Below are positions 12,174 to 23,044 of a stretch of DNA of 64,000 nt, in pieces. The position numbers and the translations under genes were made by a program. The notes beneath the pieces were generated by a model. That model was given only the letters and a program-made list of their open reading frames with translations. It was not told the origin of the DNA and searched no databases. This stretch comes from Capniomyces stellatus. Its lineage: Eukaryota; Kickxellomycota; Harpellomycetes; Harpellales; Legeriomycetaceae. The stretch covers positions 330,478-394,477 of the forward strand of contig LUVW01000007.1 in assembly GCA_001661515.1 (NCBI GenBank), written 5' to 3'. Positions within the stretch are counted from its first letter, which is position 1; each line of letters starts with the position of its first letter.

Positions 12174-12797
12174 ATGATCGTTTACTGGAAATTTGCCGGA
12201 ATAAGGCTACTTGTAGAATGCTTGGTACTTTCAGTGCTATGTAGCAAGCTTGTATTGTCCGCATGCACTGTTGACAGTGTAAGGGAGGTGGATCGCTGGG
12301 AAGAAGACCGATTGTGGTCAGAATACTTTTGCTGTGGAAAAAGTGGACAAACCAAGTGTGATTTGATGGTTCATTCGTTTACCGAACCATTGAAAATCAA
12401 AGTCGTAAACAACGCAGGATTCCTCAATCAAGTGAGGAATCAATTGGAGCCTGAATATACAAGCACCAAGAACTTCCGAACAAGCTTTGAAGGGATAGCT
12501 AGTCCGGGTTACTGTATTCACATTGAGCTGAGAACTACGACGGTAGAAATGATGATGATGGGTGAGTGTTGCTCTTGGATAATACCTTGGAACTGCAAAA
12601 AGCAAACGTCAAGATGGTGGTATACTACAAAACGGGGCACTTTTTATTGTATGTATGGACCGATACTTTATGAGAAAATGCTCGAGGGTGAAGGGACGCT
12701 TGTTCGAGAAGAGTGGGTTGAAAGCTCGCAAATAGTCTTGTCTGATGCCACAAAACGGGGGAAAGAAACATCGACAGGATTACTAAAGTGGATTTGA
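12174..12797 (+). CDS. Orphan secreted cysteine-rich protein, 207 residues, intronless
   Basis: Not recognised as a member of any family. Residues 1-30 look like a signal peptide: a short basic start (K6, R11), a hydrophobic core LLVECLVLSVLC, and probable cleavage near LSA/C. The mature part has nine cysteines in the order C, CC, C, C, CC, C, C. Four of them form two adjacent pairs (FCCG and ECCS), a pattern common in disulfide-stabilised secreted proteins. There is a Met run (EMMMMGE) and an aromatic-rich stretch (CSWIIPWNC, RWWYTTKRGTFYCMY). There is no second membrane segment and no GPI signal at the C-terminus (LLKWI). A polyadenylation-like AATAAA lies at 12815, 18 nt past the stop. It sits alone in a gene-poor region, as host-interaction proteins often do. 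That role is inference only. Confidence 0.65.
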   Translation: MIVYWKFAGIRLLVECLVLSVLCSKLVLSACTVDSVREVDRWEEDRLWSEYFCCGKSGQTKCDLMVHSFTEPLKIKVVNNAGFLNQVRNQLEPEYTSTKNFRTSFEGIASPGYCIHIELRTTTVEMMMMGECCSWIIPWNCKKQTSRWWYTTKRGTFYCMYGPILYEKMLEGEGTLVREEWVESSQIVLSDATKRGKETSTGLLKWI

Positions 12798-14756
12798 GTA
12801 CCCTTGGCAAAGACAATAAATCACAGCCTGGTGTGATGGAGGAGCGTGGTATAATTGGTGCTTGGAAGAGTATATCTTGCAAACTATACATTTAATAAAA
12901 TGTAGCAGTCTTTTTCTAACCCAACATGCAGGGGGGGAGTGGACACCTCGAACATTGTCGTTTTTGTGACATATTGAATCAACGTTTTACTTTTATGAAT
13001 TGATTGGTAATTTATAGTTATAGCATGGCTTTTTTTTTTAGTAATCGCATTAGCCAAAAGTTGACAAGAGGTAAAAAAAATATTTCAAAATGGTAATTCC
13101 AACAATAAAAAAGTTTTAAAAGAGGTGAGAAAATTACAGCTTTAAGAAGTAGCCAGTTAATAGTGCCATTTCAGTTCAAAGGAGACCATATTTAATTATT
13201 AGGGGATCTGTTTTAGTATAGCCAAAACTGGGCTACTCGCTCTATTCCAAAACAACATCGTAGATAATACAAGGATTGGCCGAATCGAGCTTATAAATCC
13301 TATAAACATTGTGAGACTAGCTATAAGGCACAGGCACTTTTTTTATTGAGAAAAACATGCTCTTTGATATCTACCTACATCACTTTGTTTACTCGTAACA
13401 ACAAGAGTAATAAAAATTGAAAAGCAAGTCTAGATTCAAGTTGGACTTATTGTTGTATAATAATACAAAAAGTAATATGTCAATCTAATAAATCGCTAGA
13501 ACTTCTATTGAATCAGATCGATAGGTTCTATAGTAAAACTGTGATGGAAAGCAGGGTTTAGGCGAAATAAACAGTAGGCGCTTTACAACGACAAAGGGGG
13601 CAAGGTAAATCTACAACCAAGGCTAGTTCCTGTACTGGTCATTGTCATGCTTGATGCTTAATGGTTTTATGTTTCATGTTTTTTTTTTCTCTCTAAAAAA
13701 TGGTAAGTAAAATAATATTAAATATTGTATTTGCTAAATGTAGTAGAATAATTGGATGCATTGCTCATGTTATGGCTTTTGGGGGGTTACAAACATTACA
13801 GCATGAACAACACTTTATGCTCTGTGATTTATTGAATAAATATTGTTAGGAGTATAAACACAATAAGTCAATCAAGGACGTAAAATAGTTTTTAGTGGAA
13901 CTTGAAACGGGGTTTAGAAAAGCTCAGGTCAGGTTATGATGTAAAGTATAAGGGGAAATAGCTACAGAGGATCTTATTAATGTAAATAAAAATAGCAAAT
14001 ATACGTCAAGATCAGATGTAGTAATCAAAAAAGCTACCCAATTACACAATAGGTCAATTTAGTTAATCCAATTACAGGTTGTTTGACAATCTAGCCTGAT
14101 ACATTGGCTAAGTGAATTAATGGAAAAGGAAATAGGAGGTAGAACTTCAAACAGAGTTTGAGGATTTAGAAAGTTTATAATTTGTAGTTTTTAGTGTGCT
14201 TTAAACATTCATGTGAAATTTGGAGAAAATAGTACGTTTAGAATAGGAATACTAGCTAGAGATACAGGGTATAAGAATGATTTCTAAACCAATTCATTAA
14301 ACCTGTGCAGATTTTATAATAACATTAGAACTCTATCGACTTTAACGATTTCAGCATTAAAAAGAAAAGAAAAAAATAGAAAAAAAAAGAAAAAGAACAG
14401 TAAGATTGTTTAGAGATAAATTACAAGGGTAAATTGCGGTAAAATAACCTAAATATAAAATAATAAAAAGTGGGACAATTATGATTTATTTATTTAGATT
14501 GAAAATGTGATTTATTAATTCCATAAGTTGGAGTAGAGAGCCAGGGAAATTATAAAACAAACAAATAATTCAACTATTGAGACTAAATAAAAAGCTATTT
14601 AAACAGTATTACCTTTGTACATTTAAACGCTGGTTTAGACAACTATAAAAACAGCAAACTAGGCACAAGAGAGCCAAATATATTTTACAGTTTTATTGTC
14701 CACACAAATAATCCAATTTAATAAACAACAGATCTATCATCCAGAAAAGTACAAAA
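12798..14756. other. Intergenic, upstream region of LACS copy A
   Basis: AT-rich DNA with no recognisable gene. Its last 110 bp carry a TATA-like box. This sequence does not resemble the DNA upstream of LACS copy B, although the two genes are identical. Confidence 0.5.
14644..14650 (+). promoter_or_regulatory. TATA-like box of LACS copy A
   Basis: TATAAAA lies 107 bp before the start codon, in sequence otherwise unlike the copy B promoter. Confidence 0.4.
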
Positions 14757-16466
14757 ATGGCTTTGGCACGCAAATCATACATCGTTCCAAACACTAAAAA
14801 GGATGGCCAGACATATGAAATCAGAAACCATGAAAGCAAGGACCATCTAAGAGCCGACATTTACCCTGAGGTCGAAACCTGCCATGACATGTTTTGGAAC
14901 TCGGTAAAGAACTTCCCAGACAGCCCATTTATTGGACACCGACCTTACGACCCTGCAACCAATACCTTTGGCCCCTACCAATTCGAAACCTATAGTCAAG
15001 TAGCAGTAAGAGTGGCCAACCTCGGATGCGGAATCATTCATTTGAACCAGAAGGCTATTGGAAAGATTAGCGGCCAGGTGGTCAGGCAGTGGCCTGTTGG
15101 AATCTACGCCATCAACCGTCCTGAATGGGCCATCGTTGAGCGCGCAACGTTCACACAGAAGTTGCACGCCGTCTCCTTGTACGATACTCTTGGCGAGTCC
15201 TCTGTCGAATACATCGTAAACCACTCGGAAACACCCATGATTTTCTGCAGCTTGGACAAGGTTTCAAACCTGCTGCGCATCGCCGACAAAATTCCAAACC
15301 TAAAGACAATCGTCTCAATGGACTCCTTCTGCGACGAAACCAATGGCGTAGGCTTGCCTTCTCCATTCAATGTAAATTCCGTCAAGCTGNNNNNNNNNNN
15401 NNNNNNNNNNNNNNNNNNNNNNNNNNNNNNNNNNNNNNNNNNNNNNNNNNNNNNNNNNNNNNNNNNNNNNNNNNNNNNNNNNNNNNNNNNNNNNNNNNNN
15501 NNNNNNNNNNNNNNNNNNNNNNNNNNNNNNNNNNNNNNNNNNNNNNNNNNNNNNNNNNNNNNNNNNNNNNNNNNNNNNNNNNNNNNNNNNNNNNNNNNNN
15601 NNNNNNNNNNNNNNNNNNNNNNNNNNNNNNNNNNNNNNNNNNNNNNNNNNNNNNNNNNNNNNNNNNNNNNNNNNNNNNNNNNNNNNNNNNNNNNNNNNNN
15701 NNNNNNNNNNNNNNNNNNNNNNNNNNNNNNNNNNNNNNNNNNNNNNNNNNNNNNNNNNNNNNNNNNNNNNNNNNNNNNNNNNNNNNNNNNNNNNNNNNNN
15801 NNNNNNNNNNNNNNNNNTAAGCTGGTTGATGTGCCAGACATGAAATACTTTTCAAGCGACCACCCAAATCCACGCGGTGAGCTGTGCATCAAATCCGATC
15901 TCCTGTTCTCGGGTTACTTGAAGGATCCTGAGAAGACAGCCGAGACATTTATTGAAGATGGATGGTTTGCCACAGGCGATATTGCACGATTCAACCCCGA
16001 TGGAACTGTATCTATTATTGACCGCAAGAAGAACATCTTCAAGCTTTCACAGGGTGAGTACATTGCTCCAGAAAAGATCGAGAACGTGTTGGCCCAAGAC
16101 CCACTTGCCATGCAGGTATTTGTCCACGGTGACTCGTTCCAAAGCTGCCTTGTAGGTGTTATTGTTCCAGACCCAGAGACGTTTGTTCCATGGGCATCAA
16201 GTGTTATTGGTTCAAAGGCCAATGCTATGACAATTGCTCAGTTGTGCAAAGATCAAAGCATCAACAAGGCCTTATTGGCCAGCTTGGGTTCTCTGGCCAC
16301 CAAGTCAAAACTACAAGGCTTTGAGCGCCTGAAGGCTATTCACTTGGAGCCAACTATGTTTGACATCAACAACGGACTGTTGACACCAACAATGAAGCTC
16401 AAACGTGCCGAAGCTGCCAAACACTACAAGAATGAGATTGTTTCGATGTATGCCTCACTTGCATAG
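14757..16466 (+). CDS. Long-chain acyl-CoA synthetase, copy A (interrupted by an assembly gap)
   Basis: AMP-forming long-chain fatty acid:CoA ligase, which activates fatty acids to acyl-CoA. The N-terminal 211 residues include DMFWNSVKNFPDSPFIGHRP, YGVYAINRPEWAIVE-like sequence and SLYDTLGESSVEYIVNHSET. After the gap come RGELCIKSDLLFSGYLKDPE, the fatty-acyl-CoA signature DGWFATGDIARFNPDGTVSI, DRKKNIFKLSQGEYIAPEKI and TPTMKLKRAEAAKHY, ending YASLA before TAG. The N run removes the AMP-binding core that is present in paralogue C. The gene is intronless. Codon use is richer in C-ending codons than its neighbours, which hints at high expression. The C-terminus is not a peroxisomal PTS1. All coding bases comparable with copy B looked identical, while flanking DNA is unrelated from the start codon outward. 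Confidence 0.93.
   Translation: MALARKSYIVPNTKKDGQTYEIRNHESKDHLRADIYPEVETCHDMFWNSVKNFPDSPFIGHRPYDPATNTFGPYQFETYSQVAVRVANLGCGIIHLNQKAIGKISGQVVRQWPVGIYAINRPEWAIVERATFTQKLHAVSLYDTLGESSVEYIVNHSETPMIFCSLDKVSNLLRIADKIPNLKTIVSMDSFCDETNGVGLPSPFNVNSVKLXXXXXXXXXXXXXXXXXXXXXXXXXXXXXXXXXXXXXXXXXXXXXXXXXXXXXXXXXXXXXXXXXXXXXXXXXXXXXXXXXXXXXXXXXXXXXXXXXXXXXXXXXXXXXXXXXXXXXXXXXXXXXXXXXXXXXXXXXXXXXXXKLVDVPDMKYFSSDHPNPRGELCIKSDLLFSGYLKDPEKTAETFIEDGWFATGDIARFNPDGTVSIIDRKKNIFKLSQGEYIAPEKIENVLAQDPLAMQVFVHGDSFQSCLVGVIVPDPETFVPWASSVIGSKANAMTIAQLCKDQSINKALLASLGSLATKSKLQGFERLKAIHLEPTMFDINNGLLTPTMKLKRAEAAKHYKNEIVSMYASLA
15390..15817. other. Assembly gap inside LACS copy A (428 N)
   Basis: Run of N. By alignment with paralogue C the missing stretch should be about 761 bp, so this length is an estimate or a default and not a measurement. 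It happens to preserve the reading frame. Confidence 0.97.
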
Positions 16467-16993
16467 TTTCAGTTTTTTTTTAGTAAAAGAAGACGTTTTT
16501 ATTAAGCTTTTTTCTTTTACCTAATATTGTAGTTTAAATACAACTTGATAAAGAATATATAATCAAACAACATGATATAAAGAGTAGACATATCAACGAC
16601 TGCCAGTATGAGAAAAGCCTTGATGTCGCACAATTTAGTATTAGTTTAGTAGTATGATCTACTATGCTTCTGTTTTATTCCAGCTTATATGATTGATTAG
16701 CTTATATTACCATCGTCATTATCGTTTTTCGAGCTGAACTCCAGCTGTATTTACGCTACACTTCAAGCTAAATATTATAAATTGGCCAAAGTTTTGCAGC
16801 ATGGAAACAATTGGTTAGACTTTGACTTGCTACAAAGCTGTAATTTTTCCTTCTCTTTTAAAGTTGTAATTTAATCTATTTCAGCTTTCCTTAATAATAG
16901 CCTATTCGAGTTTGGTGTTTATTTCTGTAGTGAGCATCGGATTTTAAACTATTATATTATAGACAACCCACAGACAAAGGAACACATTCGGAA
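16467..16993. other. Intergenic between LACS copy A and SWF1
   Basis: 527 bp of AT-rich DNA holding the 3' end of copy A and the SWF1 promoter. No other gene was seen. Confidence 0.5.
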
Positions 16994-19137
16994 ATGAACG
17001 TAAGAGCGGAAACAGTTTCCAGTATTTAATTCTGGCTGCACACCTTTTTTTCAGCAAATATACTAATTCGCTTCTGACTTTAAATGCATAACATAGAATA
17101 TCGGTTTAGTGGCAGGGGTACTTGTTATAGCGGTGCTACTGACTTACATTTGTTTGATGATATTTGGCCCCTCATTGAGATTCAAGTGAGTTTTACTTTT
17201 GATTATTTCTGTGAATTTGGCCTTTTTATTTATTCCCAACTATACACATACTGAGATTCTCAGGACTTGGTGCACTTGTTCAAATTTCACTACAACGTAC
17301 TGTTTTTTTTGACATACAAATGTTTTATAGAGGTACACTGGTCGAAGCTGCATATGGCTTTATAAACACAAAACTTCCATTGATCGTCAAGTAAGCTTAG
17401 CTTTGTTGGTGCACCCTTTTTTGTCATTTTCTTTTGAAAGGACTGGCGTTGTAACACATGTAAATTTGCTTATAAAATTAGTGCCATGATCAATACACTT
17501 TTAGGAAATGCTTTAGGCGAATTTTCGGTGCGCGCATTTATAACTGTATTTCAGTTTACTGTAACGCTTTACTATTCAAGTCAAATCCTATAGTCCAGGT
17601 AATTGCCTTTCTTTTAATGACACATTAAATACGTTACTGGTCTGGGTTAAGATATACCACATGCGTGTATGCGTTTTCTGACATTGGCAGTGGTTTGGTG
17701 TGAACACAGCTAATTTTTTATTTGCACGAGATAATTATCAACCGAGTAACATGTTTATCGACTTTATAGGTTATGTTTATCGTAATTTATGCAGGCTTGC
17801 TTTACTTGTACATCTTTGAAGCTTGTAAAGAAATTATAAGCACCAAACTTGGAGACTTTCACATGTAACTAAACCTTTAAGATTTCCTCCAGATATACCA
17901 CATAGTATTGGGATATAAGAATATGAGTGACTAAAGTATACAAACATAGTAGTGGCTCAAGTGTACAAATGTGCAAATATTAATGCAAGTACTGGCAAAA
18001 TAGATATGTTGTCTGGGCTATAATTGCAATCAATATATACTACTACGTAATGACGTGCGTGGCGGACCCAGGCACAATAACAAAGGATAATGTTGATCAG
18101 ATGACCAGTGTTTTCAAATGGGACAATGTGATTTATTTTCGGCGAGTTTGTAGGACGTGTAACTTTTTAAAGTAAGCTTATGATGAGGATGGGTTTGTGA
18201 AATAGTAATAGTGCGTTTCAGGAAGAGGGGGGTGGTTTATTGATGCTGTATTTGAAAGATGGTAGATTAATCGAATGATTGGTTAACTCGAATAGGCCTG
18301 CAAGATCCAAGCACTGCAGCATGTGTGATCGTTGTGTAGCCATGTTTGACCATCACTGTATATGGTTCAATACGTGTTTAGGGATAAACAATTACCGGTA
18401 CTTTTTGTTGTTCCTAATTACGATAATCGTACTTTGCTTGTACGGATCGGCGATACTTGTAGCAGTGTTTTACAGATTATACCGAATGGAAAACATCAAC
18501 CTTTTGCATAAACTCAATAAAAGTACAGGTCAATATGCGCCAGTCACATTATTTGAGTCTATAAACGTAAGCTCTTTGCTGACTGGTTTTCAGCAAATTA
18601 CTTTGTTAAATATGATTATTTGTAGTTGGTTTGCCTAGTTGTCAGCGTAAAGTGGAGATAATAGGCTGGCTTTGCATCCCGGATGAGTCGATTTGTGTCA
18701 TATCAACACATTAACACGTTAACAAAATTTTACACACCATATTTTGAAAACCTTAGATACTGCTACATAGACATAGTTTATTGGGCGCACTGGTAGTTTT
18801 TTTGGTTCTGATAACACCATTGGTTTTGTTCTTCTTTGTATTCCAATTTAAGCTGTGGTTGAATGGAACTACATCAAACGAGTCGATGAAATGGAGCGAC
18901 ATTGATGACGCGATTAAAGACAGAGTGTTGTATGTGGTGTATCCCGACGGGGACAGGAGTAAGGCCGGGTCGCTTGAGATTATCGAGCCTGAAGAGCTAC
19001 GCAAAGATAAGAGGGAAAAACTATGCATCGAGTCTCGTTCACTAGTGCCAAACATTTACGATTGTGGGTACAAAAAGAATCTCATGCTGGCGTTTTTCCC
19101 ACCAAAAGTAACCAAGCAGTTGCAAAAAATCAAATGA
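16994..19137 (+). CDS. SWF1: Palmitoyltransferase SWF1 (DHHC family), multi-exon
   Basis: Integral ER protein S-acyltransferase. In yeast Swf1 palmitoylates SNAREs near their membrane segment. Exon 1 is only two codons (ATG AAC), followed by the TM exon [20 protein letters not shown]. Further exons give [39 protein letters not shown] and [20 protein letters not shown]. The cysteine-rich domain is [10 protein letters not shown] joined by an intron to [17 protein letters not shown] and [19 protein letters not shown]. The catalytic DHHC Cys is present. TM segments follow, then the TTxE-like [14 protein letters not shown] and the PaCCT motif [12 protein letters not shown]. The last matches yeast Swf1 (IPNIYDKG), which is why Swf1 is preferred over other DHHC enzymes. 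There are about eight exons. One small junction near 17890-17990 is uncertain. Confidence 0.88.
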
Positions 19138-19443
19138 TAAAGCTGTGCAAATACGTATTGTTTGCCATCCGCTGACATTAGAATAGTTAATAGTGGTGTT
19201 TGGAGTATTTATTATTATTACTATTATCATTACTGACTAGTATTTAGAGTTTTACATTCAGTTTGAAATTAGTATTGGGTTTGTTGATTAATTATTTTGG
19301 TAATACTATAAGAAACGAAAAACAGTATTAAAAAAAAAAGTGAAAAAGTTGAGAAAAGGAAAAAAAAGCAAATCGAGGTGCTGACCAAGTCCGTCCGGAT
19401 TCCTTTTAGCATGGAGAGTGGCTGATGCTTGATACCTGGAGGG

Positions 19444-21960
19444 TTAGATGTTTACAATTTTGCCACGATATTCCTCTATATTGTCGTGAGTCAAAACCAC
19501 CAGTTCGCGTTTGGACAGTGGCTTTTTAGTGAGAGGACAGATGTTCTTTAAAGAGCCATCTGGCGGGAACATTAAACATCTAATCCAGCTGTCGTAGTCC
19601 ATAACGTGACCATAAGGAGAAATGGCAGGTTTGGAGACCTTCTCGAGGGTAATTGGATCAAAGAAGTCGGGCAATGGGTTGTTTGGGTTGTAGCTATCTG
19701 ACTCATAGTCGGATCCTGAACCCGAGTTATTGCCACCATCTGCCTGGTCGTTGGGTCTGTTTGAGCCATAGACATCAGAGTTATTTGGGTTTAGGTTGAA
19801 GCCATTTGCACTTTCAACAGTTGAGCTTCGGCCAGAGTCCGAGTTGTACGACTTGGTAGTTCTTGCTCTGGCACTCCGACGCAGCCCAACTCTTGAAGGT
19901 GCCTGGTAGTAGTCCTTATCACTGGAGCTTCTGATGTCGTCGTCTGAAGACAAAGAAACATCGCCTGCTCTAATCTCGTCGTCGGAATCTGACATACGGC
20001 GTCTTTTATAGCCCTTGTTCGATGCACCCCTGTACTTGTTGGTGCCCATAGTGGCTGATGTGGATCCACTACCACTGTCTGAAGTCAGGCCTTCTTCGCT
20101 GTCATCGTCAGACAAGTCATACTTTCTTCGGCCTGTTGACTTGGATTTGTTTTTGGACTTGGGCTGCTTATTGTGCGTTCGGAACTCCTTGACCACCGAC
20201 CCATCTGCATTTTTGCGCTTGGTTGCAAACAGGTAGTGCGCCTTTCCTTTCTGGTCCAGCACGTAGTTTGGATCCACAATCTGCTTGTTCTCAACCAAAA
20301 ATCTGTAGTAGTTTGAACATTGGTACCCTACCCTTCCTGGAATTGTCATGCTGAAAATCCCCCACTGTCCGTTGGCTCCTATCTCTGCTAGCCTGGAGTG
20401 GAAAAGCCTTTTCTCCTCCGTAGTCCACTGCCCAACTCTCTGCACCTCGCCAGGGGCATTGAACCGGTAGTAATACGTGTTTGGCTTGGTTTTAATAGCC
20501 TTGAAGGCCTTGATTCTGGCCACTGACCATCCTTTCATCGCACTTTCAATTCCAGAGCTTTTGTCCTTGTCCCAATCCGCGTCCGGGTTCTTTGTGTGCT
20601 GTCTCAATTGCTCCAAAGCCTTGTCCAACGGCAACCGACCCACTGTGTGGTATTTTCGCTTAACAGCCTCAGTGGTTGTTTTGCGCTGGGTGTTGGTACG
20701 CTTTTTAAGCAGCTCCTCGTACTCGTGTTTCTGTATTTCTGTCATGGTTGTCACGGCCGTTTTGGGAGTGTGCTGAAATGCAATCTCTTTGCGGATTTCC
20801 ATCAAAAATCCTGGCGATGAGAGTTGCAGGATCGCTTCATCTTCGTTGTTTTTGGTTTTTTTTAGTGTAACTGTGATCTCTTCGTCATTTAGATTCTCAA
20901 ATATATCTCTTATCTTCTTTGACTTTACAGAAAATTCCCGCCGCTCAAACTCGGCAAACTGTTCGCATAACATATCATCGCATAGGCACGGGTATCATCA
21001 TGTTAGTTTATAGTGCACATTAATTAAAGTTACAGGGTGTCCAATTGCCCAATGCTAGGCCAAACGTTAATTGTCGTTTCTTTTTACCTGTTTTTGCTGA
21101 AGGGCAACCCTTTGGTTTATGATACCCATCTCTCTCTCCGTCACTTCTTCCTCAAAAATACGCTCTTTGCACACTCTTTCGATTTTCTCACTAATTGATA
21201 CAAATCACAATAAGAAAATAGGAATTAGAGAATATGAATTAGAAAAAGAGGAATTAGAAAAAGAGGAATTAGAAAAAGAGGAATTAGAAAAAAGCAAAGG
21301 CAATGCCATTTGTAAATAAATATATATTTTCCAAACAACTCTGGTACTTTGAATCAAAACCACTCCTTCAAAAAGGCGCAATAATTACTATTGGACATAC
21401 CAAATAGATAAATTCATGTATAATTGTAACAATATATATATATATACCTTTGCGAGATTAGATCTTTGACAATACTACTTGTCTTTTCGTCAAGCTGGAC
21501 ATATCCTCCATCCTCCCACCCCTTATCCTCGTCAAATTTTTCTAACTCTGTTGCATTTTTAGCTCTCAATGACTCTAAAAGTGTGTCCTATAACAATTTG
21601 AACATACAGATTAATGACTGCAAGCACAAAAGTTCCAAAGCTCCCAGACTTTTATATATTTTAGCCCTTCATTTTAGTTCCAGTTTCAGTTCTAGTAGCT
21701 TTATTTGTGCAAACTAACCCTAATTGCAGCACTTTTCTTTAGTTTCGACTTTATGTGCTCAGTGATCGTAAATGTCTGTTTGTGTGTGTTGATTTTTACT
21801 TCCTCTTCGGCTATGTTGGTATAATTGTAGTTATAGACGATATTGCATGTGAATTATAATGACATTCCGGTTGGAAAGCAAAGCTATACATATTATACTA
21901 TGGCTATATAATAAAGAGCTGGCTGAATTACTTACGAGGAGCAAAGAAAATTGTACCCAT
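19444..21960 (-). CDS. Myb/SANT-like plus modified U-box protein, five exons
   Basis: Nuclear protein of unknown role. ATG at 21960 gives MGTIFFAP, an intron, then EEEVKINTHKQTFTITEHIK. The next exons are LLESLRAKNATELEKFDEDK (about 21590-21455) and KIERVCKERIFEEEVTERE (about 21190-21090). The large last exon (20973-19444) carries a coiled, basic region. It then has a Myb-type domain (GQWTTEEKRLFHSRLAEIGA, WGIFSMTIPGRVGYQCSNYY) and a long Ser/Asp/Asn-rich disordered stretch. The C-terminal U-box-like fold reads DFFDPITLEKVSKPAISPYG, then WIRCLMF, CPLTKKPLSKRELVVLT. U-boxes lack zinc ligands but keep the DPITLE...ISPYGH...CPLTKKPL pattern. The protein is about 630 residues. A DNA- or chromatin-bound ubiquitin ligase is a reasonable inference, but none is shown. 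Confidence 0.78.
21236..21294. repeat. 15-bp tandem repeat in an intron
   Basis: About four copies of the unit GAATTAGAAAAAGAG, inside an intron of the Myb/U-box gene. On the plus strand it would encode ELEKE repeats, but that frame is not part of a gene. Confidence 0.85.
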
Positions 21961-23044
21961 TTTGACTTCAATTTGCGTCGTCATTTTACCTGGTTTACCT
22001 TTGCACAAAATGAAATGTTTTTGGTGGATTTTATACTATATTGAAACACTGAACTTTTGAATTTAAATTAATGCCAGCACTCTGAGTATTAATAGAATTT
22101 GTTCTTTTTGATGTTTTTGCACTTGTGTTTTTATTACTCCTTTTTACCCAAGTTTAGTAAGTTTGGCTTGGTTCCTTTTTTTTTGGTTCCTTTTTTTCCT
22201 TCTTTTTCTCTTATTTTTCTCTTATTTTTACTTTTTCTTTTGCTTTCGCTTTTTTTTACTTTTGTTTTTGTTTTTTCTAATAAAACAAGAAGTTTGAAAA
22301 GGCAACTTAAATGTGCGAATTCCAACTTAGCTGGCTTTATTCATGTTGATTTGGCGAAACGATTAGTTTTAATTGAGTTAGCCCATTTTAATTTGTTGTC
22401 ACGTTTACTTTACATTTTTTGCTTCCATTTTTCCTTTCAGAATTTAATTGTGTTGAATCTTGATGCCGCCAATTACGCTTGGAAATGTTATTCGTTCAAT
22501 CAATTCTTTGTTTCGTTACTTTCTCGTCTTTTCTCCTTTTATTATTGAAATTTGCTTTTTCTTTTTATAAAGTCAACAATAACCTTATTTGAGCTGAAAA
22601 AAAGTTTTAAAACGCGTTCCAGCATATCCTAAAAATTAATTTAATCCAAACAAACATTTAAAAAAGCTGGCAGCCAATTTATCACCAAAATATCACAATC
22701 ATAATTAAATAGCCAGTAATAAAGTGATTAAATGCAGCGCAAACACACGCCTACTTTCCCCGTTTAATAGGCAAAATTACATCATGCCATAAAACAATCA
22801 CATATATTTACTTTTCTACAAAATAGCAAACACTAAAGTCAAAGTAAATTCGAACTGTACTACCAAAAACAAAACAAAAACAACATGCCTAGTTGACAAT
22901 AAAATCAAGAAATATATTCAAACCAATGGTTTGGAAATCAACAAACAAATTAGACTAGTAACTCAGACTAACAACGCAGAACAACGGAACTACAACGAAA
23001 CAACATGTAAAACTATAATAAAAAAAGAGTAACTGTGACTCGGT
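21961..23044. other. Intergenic between the Myb/U-box gene and LACS paralogue C
   Basis: T-rich on the plus strand, with long pyrimidine tracts near 22135-22280. An open frame at 22099-22548 is Phe/Leu-rich only because of that base skew and has no family match. Confidence 0.55.

Noticed and set aside
22099..22548. 149-codon plus-strand frame rich in Phe, Leu and Ser
   Set aside because: It reflects a pyrimidine-rich tract. There is no domain, no splice context, and the composition follows base skew.
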